From: Alphaproteobacteria bacterium
GTDB taxonomy: Bacteria; Pseudomonadota; Alphaproteobacteria; Rs-D84
NCBI GenBank assembly: GCA_017472065.1
Contig: JAFURB010000004.1
Span: forward strand, 1-64,000
DNA: 64,000 bases
Direction: 5' to 3'
Shown here one piece after another: positions 17,596-26,951 of this stretch. The translations under genes and the position numbers were made by a program. The stretch's first letter is position 1. Each line of letters starts with the position of its first letter. Under the pieces are notes generated by a model. The model did no database searches and was not told where the DNA came from. It saw only the letters and a program-made list of their open reading frames with translations.

Positions 17596-17907
17596 TTATT
17601 TAATCAAACATTCAATCATTGTTTCGTCTGGCCCCAGAAACATCGTCCACGCGTTACCTTTGCCCCACAAAACAACATTGGTATCATTTAAGAAACCACT
17701 GTATTTTGCGCCAGACGCACTTTGTGTCAATACCAATTCAACCGCATCCCCAGAAATAATTGCGTGCATGATGGCGCCATCATCTGAAAATTCCATTTCA
17801 ACATTGTAATTTCCACACGAATAAGCGTTTTTTTGTGAAACCGTTTCATTGCCATCGCATGCTGTCAGGCAACCCAATACCAACATAAAAATTATTGATT
17901 TTTTCAT
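17596..17907 (-). CDS. MliC-like lysozyme inhibitor lipoprotein
   Basis: A 103-residue protein with a lipoprotein signal peptide; the lipobox is LTAC with Cys17. The mature part has YSCGNYNVEM, LTQSASGAKYSG, VVLWGKGNAW and a final Cys near the C-terminus. This is the order seen in MliC/PliC inhibitors of c-type lysozyme, whose SASGxKY segment inserts into the lysozyme active site. The start at 17907 has AGGGGA upstream. It lies 16 nt after the PBP1A gene and before mraY, so a wall-protecting lipoprotein is embedded in a wall-building operon. Confidence 0.78.
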   Translation of the reverse strand: MKKSIIFMLVLGCLTACDGNETVSQKNAYSCGNYNVEMEFSDDGAIMHAIISGDAVELVLTQSASGAKYSGFLNDTNVVLWGKGNAWTMFLGPDETMIECLIK

Positions 17908-17923
17908 ATTTTGTCCCCTTGGG

Positions 17924-19969
17924 TTAAAATATACCACCAACAACCGCACTGGACGCATCCTGATGCACAATGGGGGCCGGATTCGGCGATTGATTGGGCT
18001 TGAAAGCCTCGGTAATAATAGTGCCAGACGGGTCGGCCGATGCCGCAACACCAGTCGCGCGGTTTACACGCATAAATGTCATGCCATTTGGAACAGAAAA
18101 CGGTTGATTCTTTTCATCCGCCAGGGCCGTTTTCATAAAGTCTGCAAACACACGCGCGGCCATATGTGAACCTGCACCCCGCCCCAGTGGCTTTGGATTA
18201 TCAAACCCCAGATACACACCCGCAATCAGATTCTTGGTAAAGCCGACGAACCAAACATCTTTGACATCGTTTGTGGTTCCTGTTTTGCCGGCAATTGTAT
18301 GACCAGAAACACGTGCCTGTTTGCCAGTACCACGTTCAACCGCCCCCTGTAAAATCGATACCATTTGGTAAAGACTTTGCGGGTCAGACAGTGGTTCTGA
18401 TTCATCCACAACTGTCGGCGGCAATAAATCAGGCGACCACTGAATCATTTCAGATTCAGCACCACCCAATACCCGGCCATATCGGTCGGCGATATAGTCA
18501 ACCATTTTTGGGGTTATTGCATGGCCACCGTTGACAAATGCAGAATATCCCAATACTAATTTTTCCAATGTTGTTTCGCCAGACCCCAATGCCATGGACA
18601 GATTAATGTTCTTCATATCATCGGGATAAACACCGAAACGTTGGGCAACCTCTATCGATTCTGCTTCGCCGATTGTTTGCACCAGGCGAACCGTCGGCAC
18701 ATTGCGCGATGTTTCCAATGACAATCGCAACGGCACATCGCCCAAGAATTTTTTATCATAGTTTTCAGGCTTCCATTCACTTAAATCTTCGCGGACACCA
18801 ACAATTGGTGCATCCAACAGTAAACTTTGTGGGCTGTAACCGCGTTCCAGGGCCGCCAGGTATACAAACGGTTTTATGGTTGATCCAACCTGGCGATATG
18901 CCTGGGTGGCACGGTTAAACGAACTGTCGCGGAACGAATGGCCACCAACCATTGCAACAATGCGCCCGGTGTGCGGATTCATTGCAATTAATGCACCCTG
19001 CAATGGTTCCGCATCAGGATGATTTTTGTTATACGCATCCAATTCTTTGACCAGGGCCGCCGTTGCCGCGCGTTGAAATTCTGGGTTAATTGTTGTTTTG
19101 ATGTAAAGGCCCTGGTTATACAAAACCTCGCGACCAAGGGTGCGTAGTAACTGGCGACGAACATCTTCGGCAAAATATTGGAAATCAGGTTCCATCTGGG
19201 CGGTAAAGCCGCTGTTGATATTTAATTCTTCGGCAGATGCGATGTCGGCATCCGATTGGGTTATATATCCTTCTTCGACCATGCGACGCAGAACATAGTT
19301 GCGACGTTCAATCGCATTTTCACGATTATTGGGTGCCTTGGGCAGGGATGCCAAAAACGCACACTGGGCCAGGGATAATTCCGACACAGGTTTATTAAAA
19401 TACATCAATGCCGCCGACCCAACACCATATGCGCGTGCGCCCAAGAATATCTGGTTCATATACAGGGTCAAAATATGCTGTTTTGAAAATGTGCGTTCCA
19501 GGCGCAGTGCCAAAATCGCTTCTTTTATTTTACGCGAAATAGTGCGTTCAGATGATAAAAAGAAATTCTTTGCAACCTGTTGTGTGATGGTTGATGCGCC
19601 AGAAAAACTGGCATTATACCCCATCATACGCATCGCATTGTTTATGGCGGCACGAATTATTCCCTGGATATCAATGCCGGGATGTGTCCAGAAATTTTGA
19701 TCTTCGGCCGCGATAAATGCATTTACCAACTGTGGTGGCATATCATCATAATCAATAAAAACACGGCGTTCCTCTGCATATTCAATTAACAAAGAACCAT
19801 CCGCCGCATAAAGGCGTGTTGCCACCGGTGGCGCGTATGTCGCCAGGTTTTTATAATCCGGTAAATCATTTCCATAAATCAAAACCAATGCCGCAACCGC
19901 CGCAATACCCGCAGTAAAGCACCAGAATATTATGTTCAAGAAAATACGCAGAATCTTTTTGAATTTCAT
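17924..19969 (-). CDS. mrcA: Class A penicillin-binding protein (PBP1A-like)
   Basis: A 681-residue bifunctional glycosyltransferase and DD-transpeptidase anchored by one N-terminal helix. Glycosyltransferase motifs are EDQNFWTHPGID, GASTITQQVAKNF and RKIKEAILALRLE. Transpeptidase motifs are STIK (nucleophile Ser), SRN and KTGTT. At 681 residues it is shorter than typical proteobacterial PBP1A (800-850); the inserted OB-like domain between the two halves seems to be missing. It heads the wall operon. Its -10 box is 9 nt from the ATG, so translation is probably leaderless. Confidence 0.93.
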   Translation of the reverse strand: MKFKKILRIFLNIIFWCFTAGIAAVAALVLIYGNDLPDYKNLATYAPPVATRLYAADGSLLIEYAEERRVFIDYDDMPPQLVNAFIAAEDQNFWTHPGIDIQGIIRAAINNAMRMMGYNASFSGASTITQQVAKNFFLSSERTISRKIKEAILALRLERTFSKQHILTLYMNQIFLGARAYGVGSAALMYFNKPVSELSLAQCAFLASLPKAPNNRENAIERRNYVLRRMVEEGYITQSDADIASAEELNINSGFTAQMEPDFQYFAEDVRRQLLRTLGREVLYNQGLYIKTTINPEFQRAATAALVKELDAYNKNHPDAEPLQGALIAMNPHTGRIVAMVGGHSFRDSSFNRATQAYRQVGSTIKPFVYLAALERGYSPQSLLLDAPIVGVREDLSEWKPENYDKKFLGDVPLRLSLETSRNVPTVRLVQTIGEAESIEVAQRFGVYPDDMKNINLSMALGSGETTLEKLVLGYSAFVNGGHAITPKMVDYIADRYGRVLGGAESEMIQWSPDLLPPTVVDESEPLSDPQSLYQMVSILQGAVERGTGKQARVSGHTIAGKTGTTNDVKDVWFVGFTKNLIAGVYLGFDNPKPLGRGAGSHMAARVFADFMKTALADEKNQPFSVPNGMTFMRVNRATGVAASADPSGTIITEAFKPNQSPNPAPIVHQDASSAVVGGIF

Positions 19970-19978
19970 AATATTTGA

Positions 19979-20007
19979 ATTTTAAGACAAAGTCATACGA
20001 TTTGCAA
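19979..20007 (-). promoter_or_regulatory. Promoter of the PBP1A gene
   Basis: Minus strand TTGCAA (20007-20002), 17 nt, TAAAAT (19984-19979), nine nt before the start codon. Confidence 0.6.
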
Positions 20008-20018
20008 GCAACAAAAAC

Positions 20019-20046
20019 TTGACAAGTTTGATATTTGTGCTATTTT
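20019..20046 (+). promoter_or_regulatory. Promoter of the gene at 20082
   Basis: TTGACA (20019-20024), 16 nt, TATTTT (20041-20046), divergent from the PBP1A promoter. Confidence 0.55.
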
Positions 20047-20081
20047 TAATTACAAATATTTACAACCAAGGAGTTATATGT

Positions 20082-20405
20082 ATGAAAGAAACACAGAAAT
20101 CTATTGTTTTGGCAAGTAAAATTAGCGGCTTTGATGCAGGTATTATGTGTGATTGCCAGTCCGGCATTAACGAACACCGGTCGTATCATGAAGTTTTGGC
20201 ATATAATCCACAGTGGGGTTCGTTTATTATGACACCTGCTAATACAAAAAAAGCGCGCGATATACGATTTGCGGACGCCAAACGTGGTGATTTATTACTA
20301 TGTACTCGTATAGAAGATGGAAATGATGTAAGCTACGTTGTTGACGAGTATTTGACATTACAAAAGATAGCAAAAGAATTTACAGAATCCCAAAAACAGA
20401 AATAA
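20082..20405 (+). CDS. Hypothetical small cytoplasmic protein
   Basis: A 107-residue protein beginning MKETQKSIVLASKISGFDAG, with AAGGAG 10 nt before the ATG. It has no signal peptide or membrane helix. A short Cys motif (MCDCQSG) lies near residue 24, a basic stretch (NTKKARDIRFADAKRGD) in the middle, and a helical C-terminus. I recognise no family. It has its own promoter and terminator. Confidence 0.65.
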   Translation: MKETQKSIVLASKISGFDAGIMCDCQSGINEHRSYHEVLAYNPQWGSFIMTPANTKKARDIRFADAKRGDLLLCTRIEDGNDVSYVVDEYLTLQKIAKEFTESQKQK

Positions 20406-20430
20406 AAATCCCCGCAACTGCGGGGATTTT
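20406..20430. terminator. Bidirectional terminator
   Basis: Hairpin ATCCCCGC aact GCGGGGAT with A- and T-runs, shared by two convergent genes. Confidence 0.85.
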
Positions 20431-20431
20431 T

Positions 20432-23400
20432 TTATTCCATGCTGGTGGTGATGATGTCACCGTATTGGCCGGCCTCTTCGCCACCGATATAACAGTAGAT
20501 ATGATTACCGATTTCGTTCATGAATGTATCATATGCTTCCTGTTCGGCTTTGTCCAGATTGGCTTCTTTGATTGCCTTGGTCGCAAAGAAGGTTAATGCC
20601 CCACCCGCAACCGCCGTTACCGCACCGGTTATGCCGGCCGCCGTCTTGATATCTTTGGTGGAAACATCTGTGTCTTCTTCTGTCAGCGCCAGACGACATT
20701 CCGTCGCCAATTCATTTGCAGCAGTTTCCAGCGCCCGCCATTTTGGTTCGTCACCCCACTGCACATTTGAGGTTGAAATTCTTTGTTTATCTGTAATTGA
20801 ATTTTTAAATTCACCCAATGCTGTACTCAACTTTGACACCTTATCATTATCAACACCGGCATCCAGGGCTGCATCAATTGCATAACGAACATATCTGGAC
20901 AACTCGTCACTGTTACGATATGAGTACACATTATTGACCGCACTTCGACAGTTCTTTAGCAACTGTTCTGGTGTTTTTCTGCCCATAATGCTTGTATTCA
21001 GGCCGGTCAAACCAGACAATTTTCCAAACATATCACCACGTGCAATGCTGGATCCCATGTATGCACCACCGATACCGGTTCCAATCGCCGCAACCGGTGC
21101 CAGCCACCATTCAAGGTTTTTAACCTGGGATTTTTCTTTGTCTGCACGTGCATCTTTGCCAACCAGTTCGGCAATTTTTTCCAAATCTTTGCCGTCAATC
21201 CAGCTGCCACAGGTGAAACTGTCGCCGGCGGCAAAGTATGCCGTTGCCCAATCTGCACCTTTGTTAATTGCATCTTGGATATCTTTGTTGTCTGATTGTA
21301 CATTTACGCGTACACGACAGAATGAACCGTACAATTCATTACTGGCCACAAATTGATTTGGTTTCAGACCCGCGGTCGCATAGGTCGTTGGAACCTTGTT
21401 ATTTTTCAATTTAGCCCACATAAATGTCGAACCTAAATCATTTTTACCCATAATTCCGCCAGAATTTGACGACATACACAGATTCTGTTGTTTCGTTAAT
21501 TTGGCGTTATATTTGGCCTGGGCTTCGTATTCGATATCCGTAATCAATTCACGGAACAACGAATTTGCAGCCTGGGTTGTTAAATATGTTTTGAACGATT
21601 CATAAATTGGTTCATCATAGACATCACCATCGGCATCCATTTCATAACAAATGCCTTCGTACCCCTTGGAATTGGCGCAAATCTTGTTACCATTGGCATC
21701 GGTTTTTTGAACTGTTTCGGTATCAACCGTCACAGATTTAGAACCGCCCGCATCAACCCAACCATCGCGTACAGATGAACTGTTGCCCCAGTTGTTTGTT
21801 AAATTTGCACCCTGGGCCAGACGCGCCTGTTCGATTTTCAGGTGTTCATCACAGACATCTGCACCCTTGACCGTGTTCATGCACAACCCCAATACGATTG
21901 TGTAATCCAGTACACCACCAACCTTGTTCATTGATTTGTCAAAGTCTTCATCACCGCTTTTGGTCAAATCACCAACAATGTCGGTACGATTGCGATAGCA
22001 ATTTGCATAATCTGTTCCGCACATTGTTTTTACACAACTGGTCGCGACGGATTGACACTGTTTTTTCATTTCTGCAATTGCGGCCATGCTGTAATTATTT
22101 GACAATGTCGCATTTAATGATGCAACAACACCAATTGGATCAGGCTTGGTCATTTCATCATATTCTGGGAACAATGTATCAAACACACTGTTGTTCAGGT
22201 ATGAATAAGAATATGCCTGGTTCTTGACCGATGCGTATGCATACTGGCAATTTGTGTCGGTGTTAACAATTGATTCACATCCGCGCTTGATTTGTTCGCG
22301 AACAGATTCCTTGTTAATGGATTCATTTGAACCATTAAATACAGATGTATAACATACAGAACCAATACCTTCGCCACAGGTACGCATGGCGCATGAACGA
22401 ATTGTTTCGCTGCACTTGTCCTTGGCACGGGTGTCAAATTTCTGCATTATATCTTGGATTTTTGAATCAACATATTTTTTGCGTTGATCAATTGCCGCTT
22501 CGAACACTTCTTCTTGGGCATCGATGTCGGACAATTCGCCCTTGGTCGGTGTTTTTTCACGGAATGTCATATGACAATATTTATTTGCACCAATTGTATC
22601 CAGGCAAGATGTTTTCAGATAACGATTAACATCACTTTTTGAAATTGCATCTGTGCCAGTGGCCGATGTTGTAATTGCGGTGACATCTTCGCTTTCCGAT
22701 GCCAGGTTTGCCGCCGTAACTGTTTCCAGGGTCGAACCTTCGATACAACGGAACGGATTCGCGGTACACGCACCCAAGAAACACTGTTCAACAACCTTGT
22801 AGCATGTAGAAACCGCATTCATTGCCGCCAATTGCGCGCCGTCTTCTATCATAGATGACACGCGACCACCGATTGTCGAACTGGACGGTGTCCATGGATA
22901 TACACCCAATAATTCTTTGACACCGGCACTTTGACAACGGGCCAATGTTGAATCACAGAATAATGCCTGTTTGCGGAATTCTTTGGCAGTGGTACATAAT
23001 TCAAAGTCTGCACCACAAACACTGTCTTTGTGTAAACATGATGTATAACGTTTAACGCATGTCGATGTATCATACTGGTTATTAATGGCCGCCGCAGAAA
23101 TCCATTGCCCCATGGCACTGCCATCTGTTGGGTATGTATAGTCCAATATTTCTTTGGTAACGGAATCCTGGGTTTTAATGTTGCCCAATGACGAAATCGA
23201 TGATGTTCCAAACAAACTATTAACACCGGCGGCGGTACACTGGGATAAAACATTTAAGCACATTGGCATTTTGCCATGAAACAGTTTGCGGGTCGTACAT
23301 TCTTCAAATTCAGAACCACATGCATCATCAGCCTTCATACATTCGGTGTATGCATCGGCGCATTCTTTGTCAGACAGCGATGCAGTTGTATTCGTAACCG

Positions 23401-23557
23401 TCGTCGTTGTGGCCGCAGAATTGATGTATGCCGTCAATGTTGGCAAACGACGCGATGTCGCAGTGTTCATAACACTTGGCCGTGCCGTCGCCGCGTATGC
23501 CGCAGGAATCGCGGCAAAAATAGCCAACAAACTAACTGTTTTTTTGAATAAAGACAT
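20432..23557 (-). CDS. Large periplasmic Cys-repeat protein
   Basis: A 1041-residue protein with a signal peptide (ends AAYAA, residue 23). Two N-terminal repeats have identical cysteine spacing, C-x6-C-x6-C-x6-C-x12-C-x6-C: Cys66-107 and Cys167-208. Three later segments share C-x6-C-x4-C-x6/7-C (CYKVVEQC, CSETIRSC and CQSVATSC starts). Two hydrophobic stretches lie near the C-terminus: one around WWLAPVAAIGTGIGGAYMG, one around AAGITGAVTAVAGGALTFFA. A short tail ends in a Cys-containing segment. It may be anchored in the inner membrane with a large disulphide-bonded periplasmic part. GGAGTCTGGGA precedes the ATG. Function unknown. Confidence 0.8.
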   Translation of the reverse strand: MSLFKKTVSLLAIFAAIPAAYAATARPSVMNTATSRRLPTLTAYINSAATTTTVTNTTASLSDKECADAYTECMKADDACGSEFEECTTRKLFHGKMPMCLNVLSQCTAAGVNSLFGTSSISSLGNIKTQDSVTKEILDYTYPTDGSAMGQWISAAAINNQYDTSTCVKRYTSCLHKDSVCGADFELCTTAKEFRKQALFCDSTLARCQSAGVKELLGVYPWTPSSSTIGGRVSSMIEDGAQLAAMNAVSTCYKVVEQCFLGACTANPFRCIEGSTLETVTAANLASESEDVTAITTSATGTDAISKSDVNRYLKTSCLDTIGANKYCHMTFREKTPTKGELSDIDAQEEVFEAAIDQRKKYVDSKIQDIMQKFDTRAKDKCSETIRSCAMRTCGEGIGSVCYTSVFNGSNESINKESVREQIKRGCESIVNTDTNCQYAYASVKNQAYSYSYLNNSVFDTLFPEYDEMTKPDPIGVVASLNATLSNNYSMAAIAEMKKQCQSVATSCVKTMCGTDYANCYRNRTDIVGDLTKSGDEDFDKSMNKVGGVLDYTIVLGLCMNTVKGADVCDEHLKIEQARLAQGANLTNNWGNSSSVRDGWVDAGGSKSVTVDTETVQKTDANGNKICANSKGYEGICYEMDADGDVYDEPIYESFKTYLTTQAANSLFRELITDIEYEAQAKYNAKLTKQQNLCMSSNSGGIMGKNDLGSTFMWAKLKNNKVPTTYATAGLKPNQFVASNELYGSFCRVRVNVQSDNKDIQDAINKGADWATAYFAAGDSFTCGSWIDGKDLEKIAELVGKDARADKEKSQVKNLEWWLAPVAAIGTGIGGAYMGSSIARGDMFGKLSGLTGLNTSIMGRKTPEQLLKNCRSAVNNVYSYRNSDELSRYVRYAIDAALDAGVDNDKVSKLSTALGEFKNSITDKQRISTSNVQWGDEPKWRALETAANELATECRLALTEEDTDVSTKDIKTAAGITGAVTAVAGGALTFFATKAIKEANLDKAEQEAYDTFMNEIGNHIYCYIGGEEAGQYGDIITTSME

Positions 23558-23638
23558 TCCCAGACTCCATATACTTTTGATTTATTTTAACATAAAAAAG
23601 CAATATTGGAAAGGGAAAAATAGTCAAATCTAAGACAA

Positions 23639-24598
23639 TTATCCAATTTCAGACAGCAGATATTTCAATTCATCCATATCATCGGGCAGGCGTGTTTTGA
23701 AACGCATATTTTCACCCGTTATGGGATGCGTAAATTCCAATAATTCTGCATGTAACATTTGACCATCGTGTTCACGCAGAAATTCCAGCAGTTCTGGATT
23801 CTTGACAGACCCCAGGCGCGATGCGCCGCGTCCATAAATCGGGTCACACAACACCGGAAAACCATGTGACGACATATGAACACGTATCTGGTGTGTACGA
23901 CCCGTCATTAATGTACAGCGAAATTGTGTAACACCGGCGCGTGGAAAGGCATTTATAACATCAACCTCGGTATGGGCGGGTTTGCCACCGGTCTTAACCA
24001 TTGTCATTTTTTGACGATTACGGGACGAACGCGCAATATTGCCTGTGATTGTGGCACTTTCCCAATTTGGAATACCCCACGCAAAACAGACATATTTGCG
24101 GGTCAAATCGTGCGCTGAAAATGTTTTAATCAATCCGCGGTATGCCGCATCTGATTTTGCAAAAACCATAACACCACTGGTATCCTTGTCCAGGCGATGC
24201 ACAACCCCGGGACGCGTATCGCCCCCCAGCGCCGATAAATGTGTATGCGCCAAGATATTTTGAACCAATGTTCCCGTTTTATTCCCCGCCGACGGATACA
24301 TAACCACACCACGCGGTTTGTTTATAACGATTATATCATCGTCTTCAAACAAGATATCCAGGTCAAAATCAGTCGAAATGTTTTCTGTGGCAACATCGGT
24401 CTGGGCATCTGGCACCACCACAGAAAAAATATCCCCCGAACGCGTTTTTTCAGAAAATTTAACCGCACAACCATCGCGCGTTACATTAAATTTTTGTATT
24501 TCACTGCGTGAAAATTCGGGCATCTGGGTGGCCAAGTATTTATCAACCCGAACACCGACATCTGTATCACCAACAATAAATTCGCGAACATCTGACAT
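23639..24598 (-). CDS. rluD: 23S rRNA pseudouridine synthase RluD-like
   Basis: A 319-residue enzyme that isomerises uridines in helix 69 of 23S rRNA. An N-terminal S4-like domain (VDKYLATQMPEFSRSEIQKF) precedes the RluA-type catalytic domain, with VVHRLDKDTSGVMVFAK holding the catalytic Asp and GRTHQIRVHM further on. The start at 24598 is preferred because AAGGG lies upstream. It is the last gene of an operon that begins with the pilin-like genes. RluC is the alternative, but RluD fits better by length and sequence. Confidence 0.9.
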   Translation of the reverse strand: MSDVREFIVGDTDVGVRVDKYLATQMPEFSRSEIQKFNVTRDGCAVKFSEKTRSGDIFSVVVPDAQTDVATENISTDFDLDILFEDDDIIVINKPRGVVMYPSAGNKTGTLVQNILAHTHLSALGGDTRPGVVHRLDKDTSGVMVFAKSDAAYRGLIKTFSAHDLTRKYVCFAWGIPNWESATITGNIARSSRNRQKMTMVKTGGKPAHTEVDVINAFPRAGVTQFRCTLMTGRTHQIRVHMSSHGFPVLCDPIYGRGASRLGSVKNPELLEFLREHDGQMLHAELLEFTHPITGENMRFKTRLPDDMDELKYLLSEIG

Positions 24599-24610
24599 AA
24601 AAAACAACCC

Positions 24611-25081
24611 TTATTCATAATCATCCCAATCAGGACCACGCGTACACTTGGCGAAATCAACAACAAAATCACGGCCGCCATCACCGTCAATTTCACATGT
24701 CAAAATACCAGTCGTTGTTTCATCATCAGAATCACGCGATGCATGAATCCACGCAAAATTTATAGTCTTTGGCATCGCCACACATGCCAGGCGCAAATGA
24801 TGCGAACTGTTACCATTGGGGTCAATCCATGCCTGGACACTGCCCCCCAGACCATAACATGGAAAACCGTCCAGATAATACAGCATCAATCCACGACCAA
24901 TTAGTGATGAACGCCCCTTAAACTCGCCACGATATTCATTTAGTGGACGGCCGGTGACGGCCTGCCAATCGGTACTGGTTGAAAAAATGGAAACCCGTGG
25001 TTGGACCGGGGTTTCGGTTGCACAGTACGCAGGCGCATAAACAAATAAACCAAACAATATTGCAAATATTTTATTTATCAT
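24611..25081 (-). CDS. Secreted hypothetical protein
   Basis: A 156-residue protein with a signal peptide (MINKIFAILFGLFVYAPAYC, cut before ATETP). GGGGGG lies just before the ATG. The mature part contains four cysteines and a beta-rich pattern (LYYLDGFPCYGLGGSVQAW) and ends in an acidic tail. It overlaps the zinc-ribbon gene upstream by 11 nt, indicating co-translation in the pilin operon. I recognise no family. Confidence 0.7.
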   Translation of the reverse strand: MINKIFAILFGLFVYAPAYCATETPVQPRVSIFSTSTDWQAVTGRPLNEYRGEFKGRSSLIGRGLMLYYLDGFPCYGLGGSVQAWIDPNGNSSHHLRLACVAMPKTINFAWIHASRDSDDETTTGILTCEIDGDGGRDFVVDFAKCTRGPDWDDYE

Positions 25082-25595
25082 TTTGCCCCCCATCAACAAC
25101 CAAATATGCATCAATGCTTTTTATGTCCGATGTTACCGGCGCGGCCAGCACATGACGAAATTCTGATACACCGCCTGCATCCAACAATGTTGCAGATGGC
25201 ATAAATTTCTGTTCAAAAATTTTGCGGCCATTTGCATCACGCAACACAATCATTATATCCGGCATGCCATATATGTCCGCAGTCTGGTTCGTGATTGTTC
25301 CAGACACAGCCAATTGGCGTACCCCGGATTCATTTGTTATAACCGCGTGTTCTGTTACGCGGGCAACCAATGGCGCATCTTTGTCCGGGTCTGGTTTATG
25401 CGTAACAACAACCGCAACCACAAATACAATCACCGACAACAGCGCACACAATGATGCAAAGAACATTAAAAACGCATTTTTACGCGCCGGTGCCGCAACC
25501 GTCCATGTATTCCCACATATCGCACAACGCACAGACGCCCCCGGGCGCGATGTCATATTGTATTCTGTTTTACAAAAATCACATGTAATCTTCAT
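25071..25595 (-). CDS. MJ0042/zinc-ribbon membrane protein (DUF3426-like)
   Basis: A 174-residue protein. The N-terminal zinc ribbon is ITCDFCKTEYNM then VRCAICGNTW (CxxC pairs at about residues 5/8 and 24/27). One membrane helix follows (about residues 42-65). The periplasmic domain has the AVSGTITNQTADIYGMPDI pattern of DUF3426 proteins. Such proteins occur widely in proteobacteria with unknown function. It sits 23 nt after the last large pilin-like gene. Confidence 0.82.
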   Translation of the reverse strand: MKITCDFCKTEYNMTSRPGASVRCAICGNTWTVAAPARKNAFLMFFASLCALLSVIVFVVAVVVTHKPDPDKDAPLVARVTEHAVITNESGVRQLAVSGTITNQTADIYGMPDIMIVLRDANGRKIFEQKFMPSATLLDAGGVSEFRHVLAAPVTSDIKSIDAYLVVDGGQNDK

Positions 25596-25618
25596 ATCGT
25601 TATATATACCATAAAATA

Positions 25619-26950
25619 TTATAAATTCAACAGGCGATATTTCGCACGAACACGCGTTTGAATTTCGCGTATCGCGTTCATGTAATCTGCGGCTGTTGCG
25701 TTCTTGTTCGCGGCAACACCACCAAACAATTGTGTGGCATCGGTGCCAGGCATGCGTTCATAATGCGCCGCCAATGATGCCATGCGCGTCAATTCCGCCA
25801 ACGACACATCAGAAAAATTAGCCGTCGACGAACCAATATCCCAATAATAGTCTGAATCCTTGGAATCTTCGATACGATCATATACAACAAGTCGTGGGGT
25901 AATAGAACCCGCAAAACCGACGGTGGTATATAATGCCTCTATCCGGCCAGATGTCATATCCAAAGACTGGGCAATTTTCAACACCGCCGGTTGTTCTTGA
26001 TAATTAGAGTCATATGCATCAATAGATAAACCAGACAATGTTAAATTTGTTACCCATAAATCCGCCACAGAAAAAGATGAAAATTTACCAACATCACGCA
26101 GGGTGAATGTATTCGATACCTGCATCGTGCGACCATCCGATGATAAACCACCGGCCACGGTTGCAATTTGCGATGTATATGTCGAATCAATTGATGTGCG
26201 GTTCTGGAAAATCATATCGCGCACAACAGCGGTTTTCATGGTTAAATCTTCGGACAATTGTAGTGCGGACACATCAAAAAATTTCGCATTACTGATATCA
26301 TGTCCACCCAGATTCAATGGCGACATCATCGTGGCATCGGCAATATCATCCGATGGAACACGCCACAGATATAATGCATTGTCACGCTTTACCCCCGTTG
26401 TGCCAATAATACCATCAGATGTATCCAGCCCCATATCAACCGTATCATTTCGCCATGCGCCATACGCACCATATGCACGCGTACCATCAACAAATCCCAT
26501 GTTGCCACCACCTATATTAACAATTTCACGCGTGCGAATTGGTGTTATGTCCGGCGATGTATAAACAACAACACCTTGCAGGGTGGCACTGCCCGTGGTG
26601 TCGGTGGATTTTAATATGCGTAACTGATATTTATCAGCATCCTGGGCGATTACCGGTGACAGACCATATTCTGTCAATTCAGCAATATTTACACGGGTTA
26701 TATTTTTACCAACAGTACGCAATAAACCATCACGGTTTTCAACAATATATCGTTCCAGAACATTTTGAATCGCGTTCATGTTTTGCGTTATCGCAATATT
26801 CTGGGTGCGAATCGCAGCACTTTGATGATATTGAAATACAAACGGTATCACCAACGCAGCCAGCGCAACACTTAGCAACAATTCTACCAACATGCTGCCA
26901 CGGGATTGGTGTGAAAGAAAATCGCTAAAGATATTTTTTGACCGTTTCAT
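25619..26950 (-). CDS. Long pilin-like protein 1 (type IV prepilin signal)
   Basis: A 443-residue protein. The prepilin peptidase site is SRG|SMLVE: cleavage after Gly, Glu at +5, then the hydrophobic alpha1 helix LLLSVALAALVIPFVFQ. The large C-terminal part is beta-rich with a LNLGGHDISNAKFFD motif. The two upstream genes have related motifs, so the three are paralogues. At over 400 residues they are far longer than major pilins. They resemble PilV-type tip adhesins or GspK-like pseudopilins in scale. GGAATAAG precedes the ATG. Confidence 0.75.
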   Translation of the reverse strand: MKRSKNIFSDFLSHQSRGSMLVELLLSVALAALVIPFVFQYHQSAAIRTQNIAITQNMNAIQNVLERYIVENRDGLLRTVGKNITRVNIAELTEYGLSPVIAQDADKYQLRILKSTDTTGSATLQGVVVYTSPDITPIRTREIVNIGGGNMGFVDGTRAYGAYGAWRNDTVDMGLDTSDGIIGTTGVKRDNALYLWRVPSDDIADATMMSPLNLGGHDISNAKFFDVSALQLSEDLTMKTAVVRDMIFQNRTSIDSTYTSQIATVAGGLSSDGRTMQVSNTFTLRDVGKFSSFSVADLWVTNLTLSGLSIDAYDSNYQEQPAVLKIAQSLDMTSGRIEALYTTVGFAGSITPRLVVYDRIEDSKDSDYYWDIGSSTANFSDVSLAELTRMASLAAHYERMPGTDATQLFGGVAANKNATAADYMNAIREIQTRVRAKYRLLNL

Positions 26951-26951
26951 C

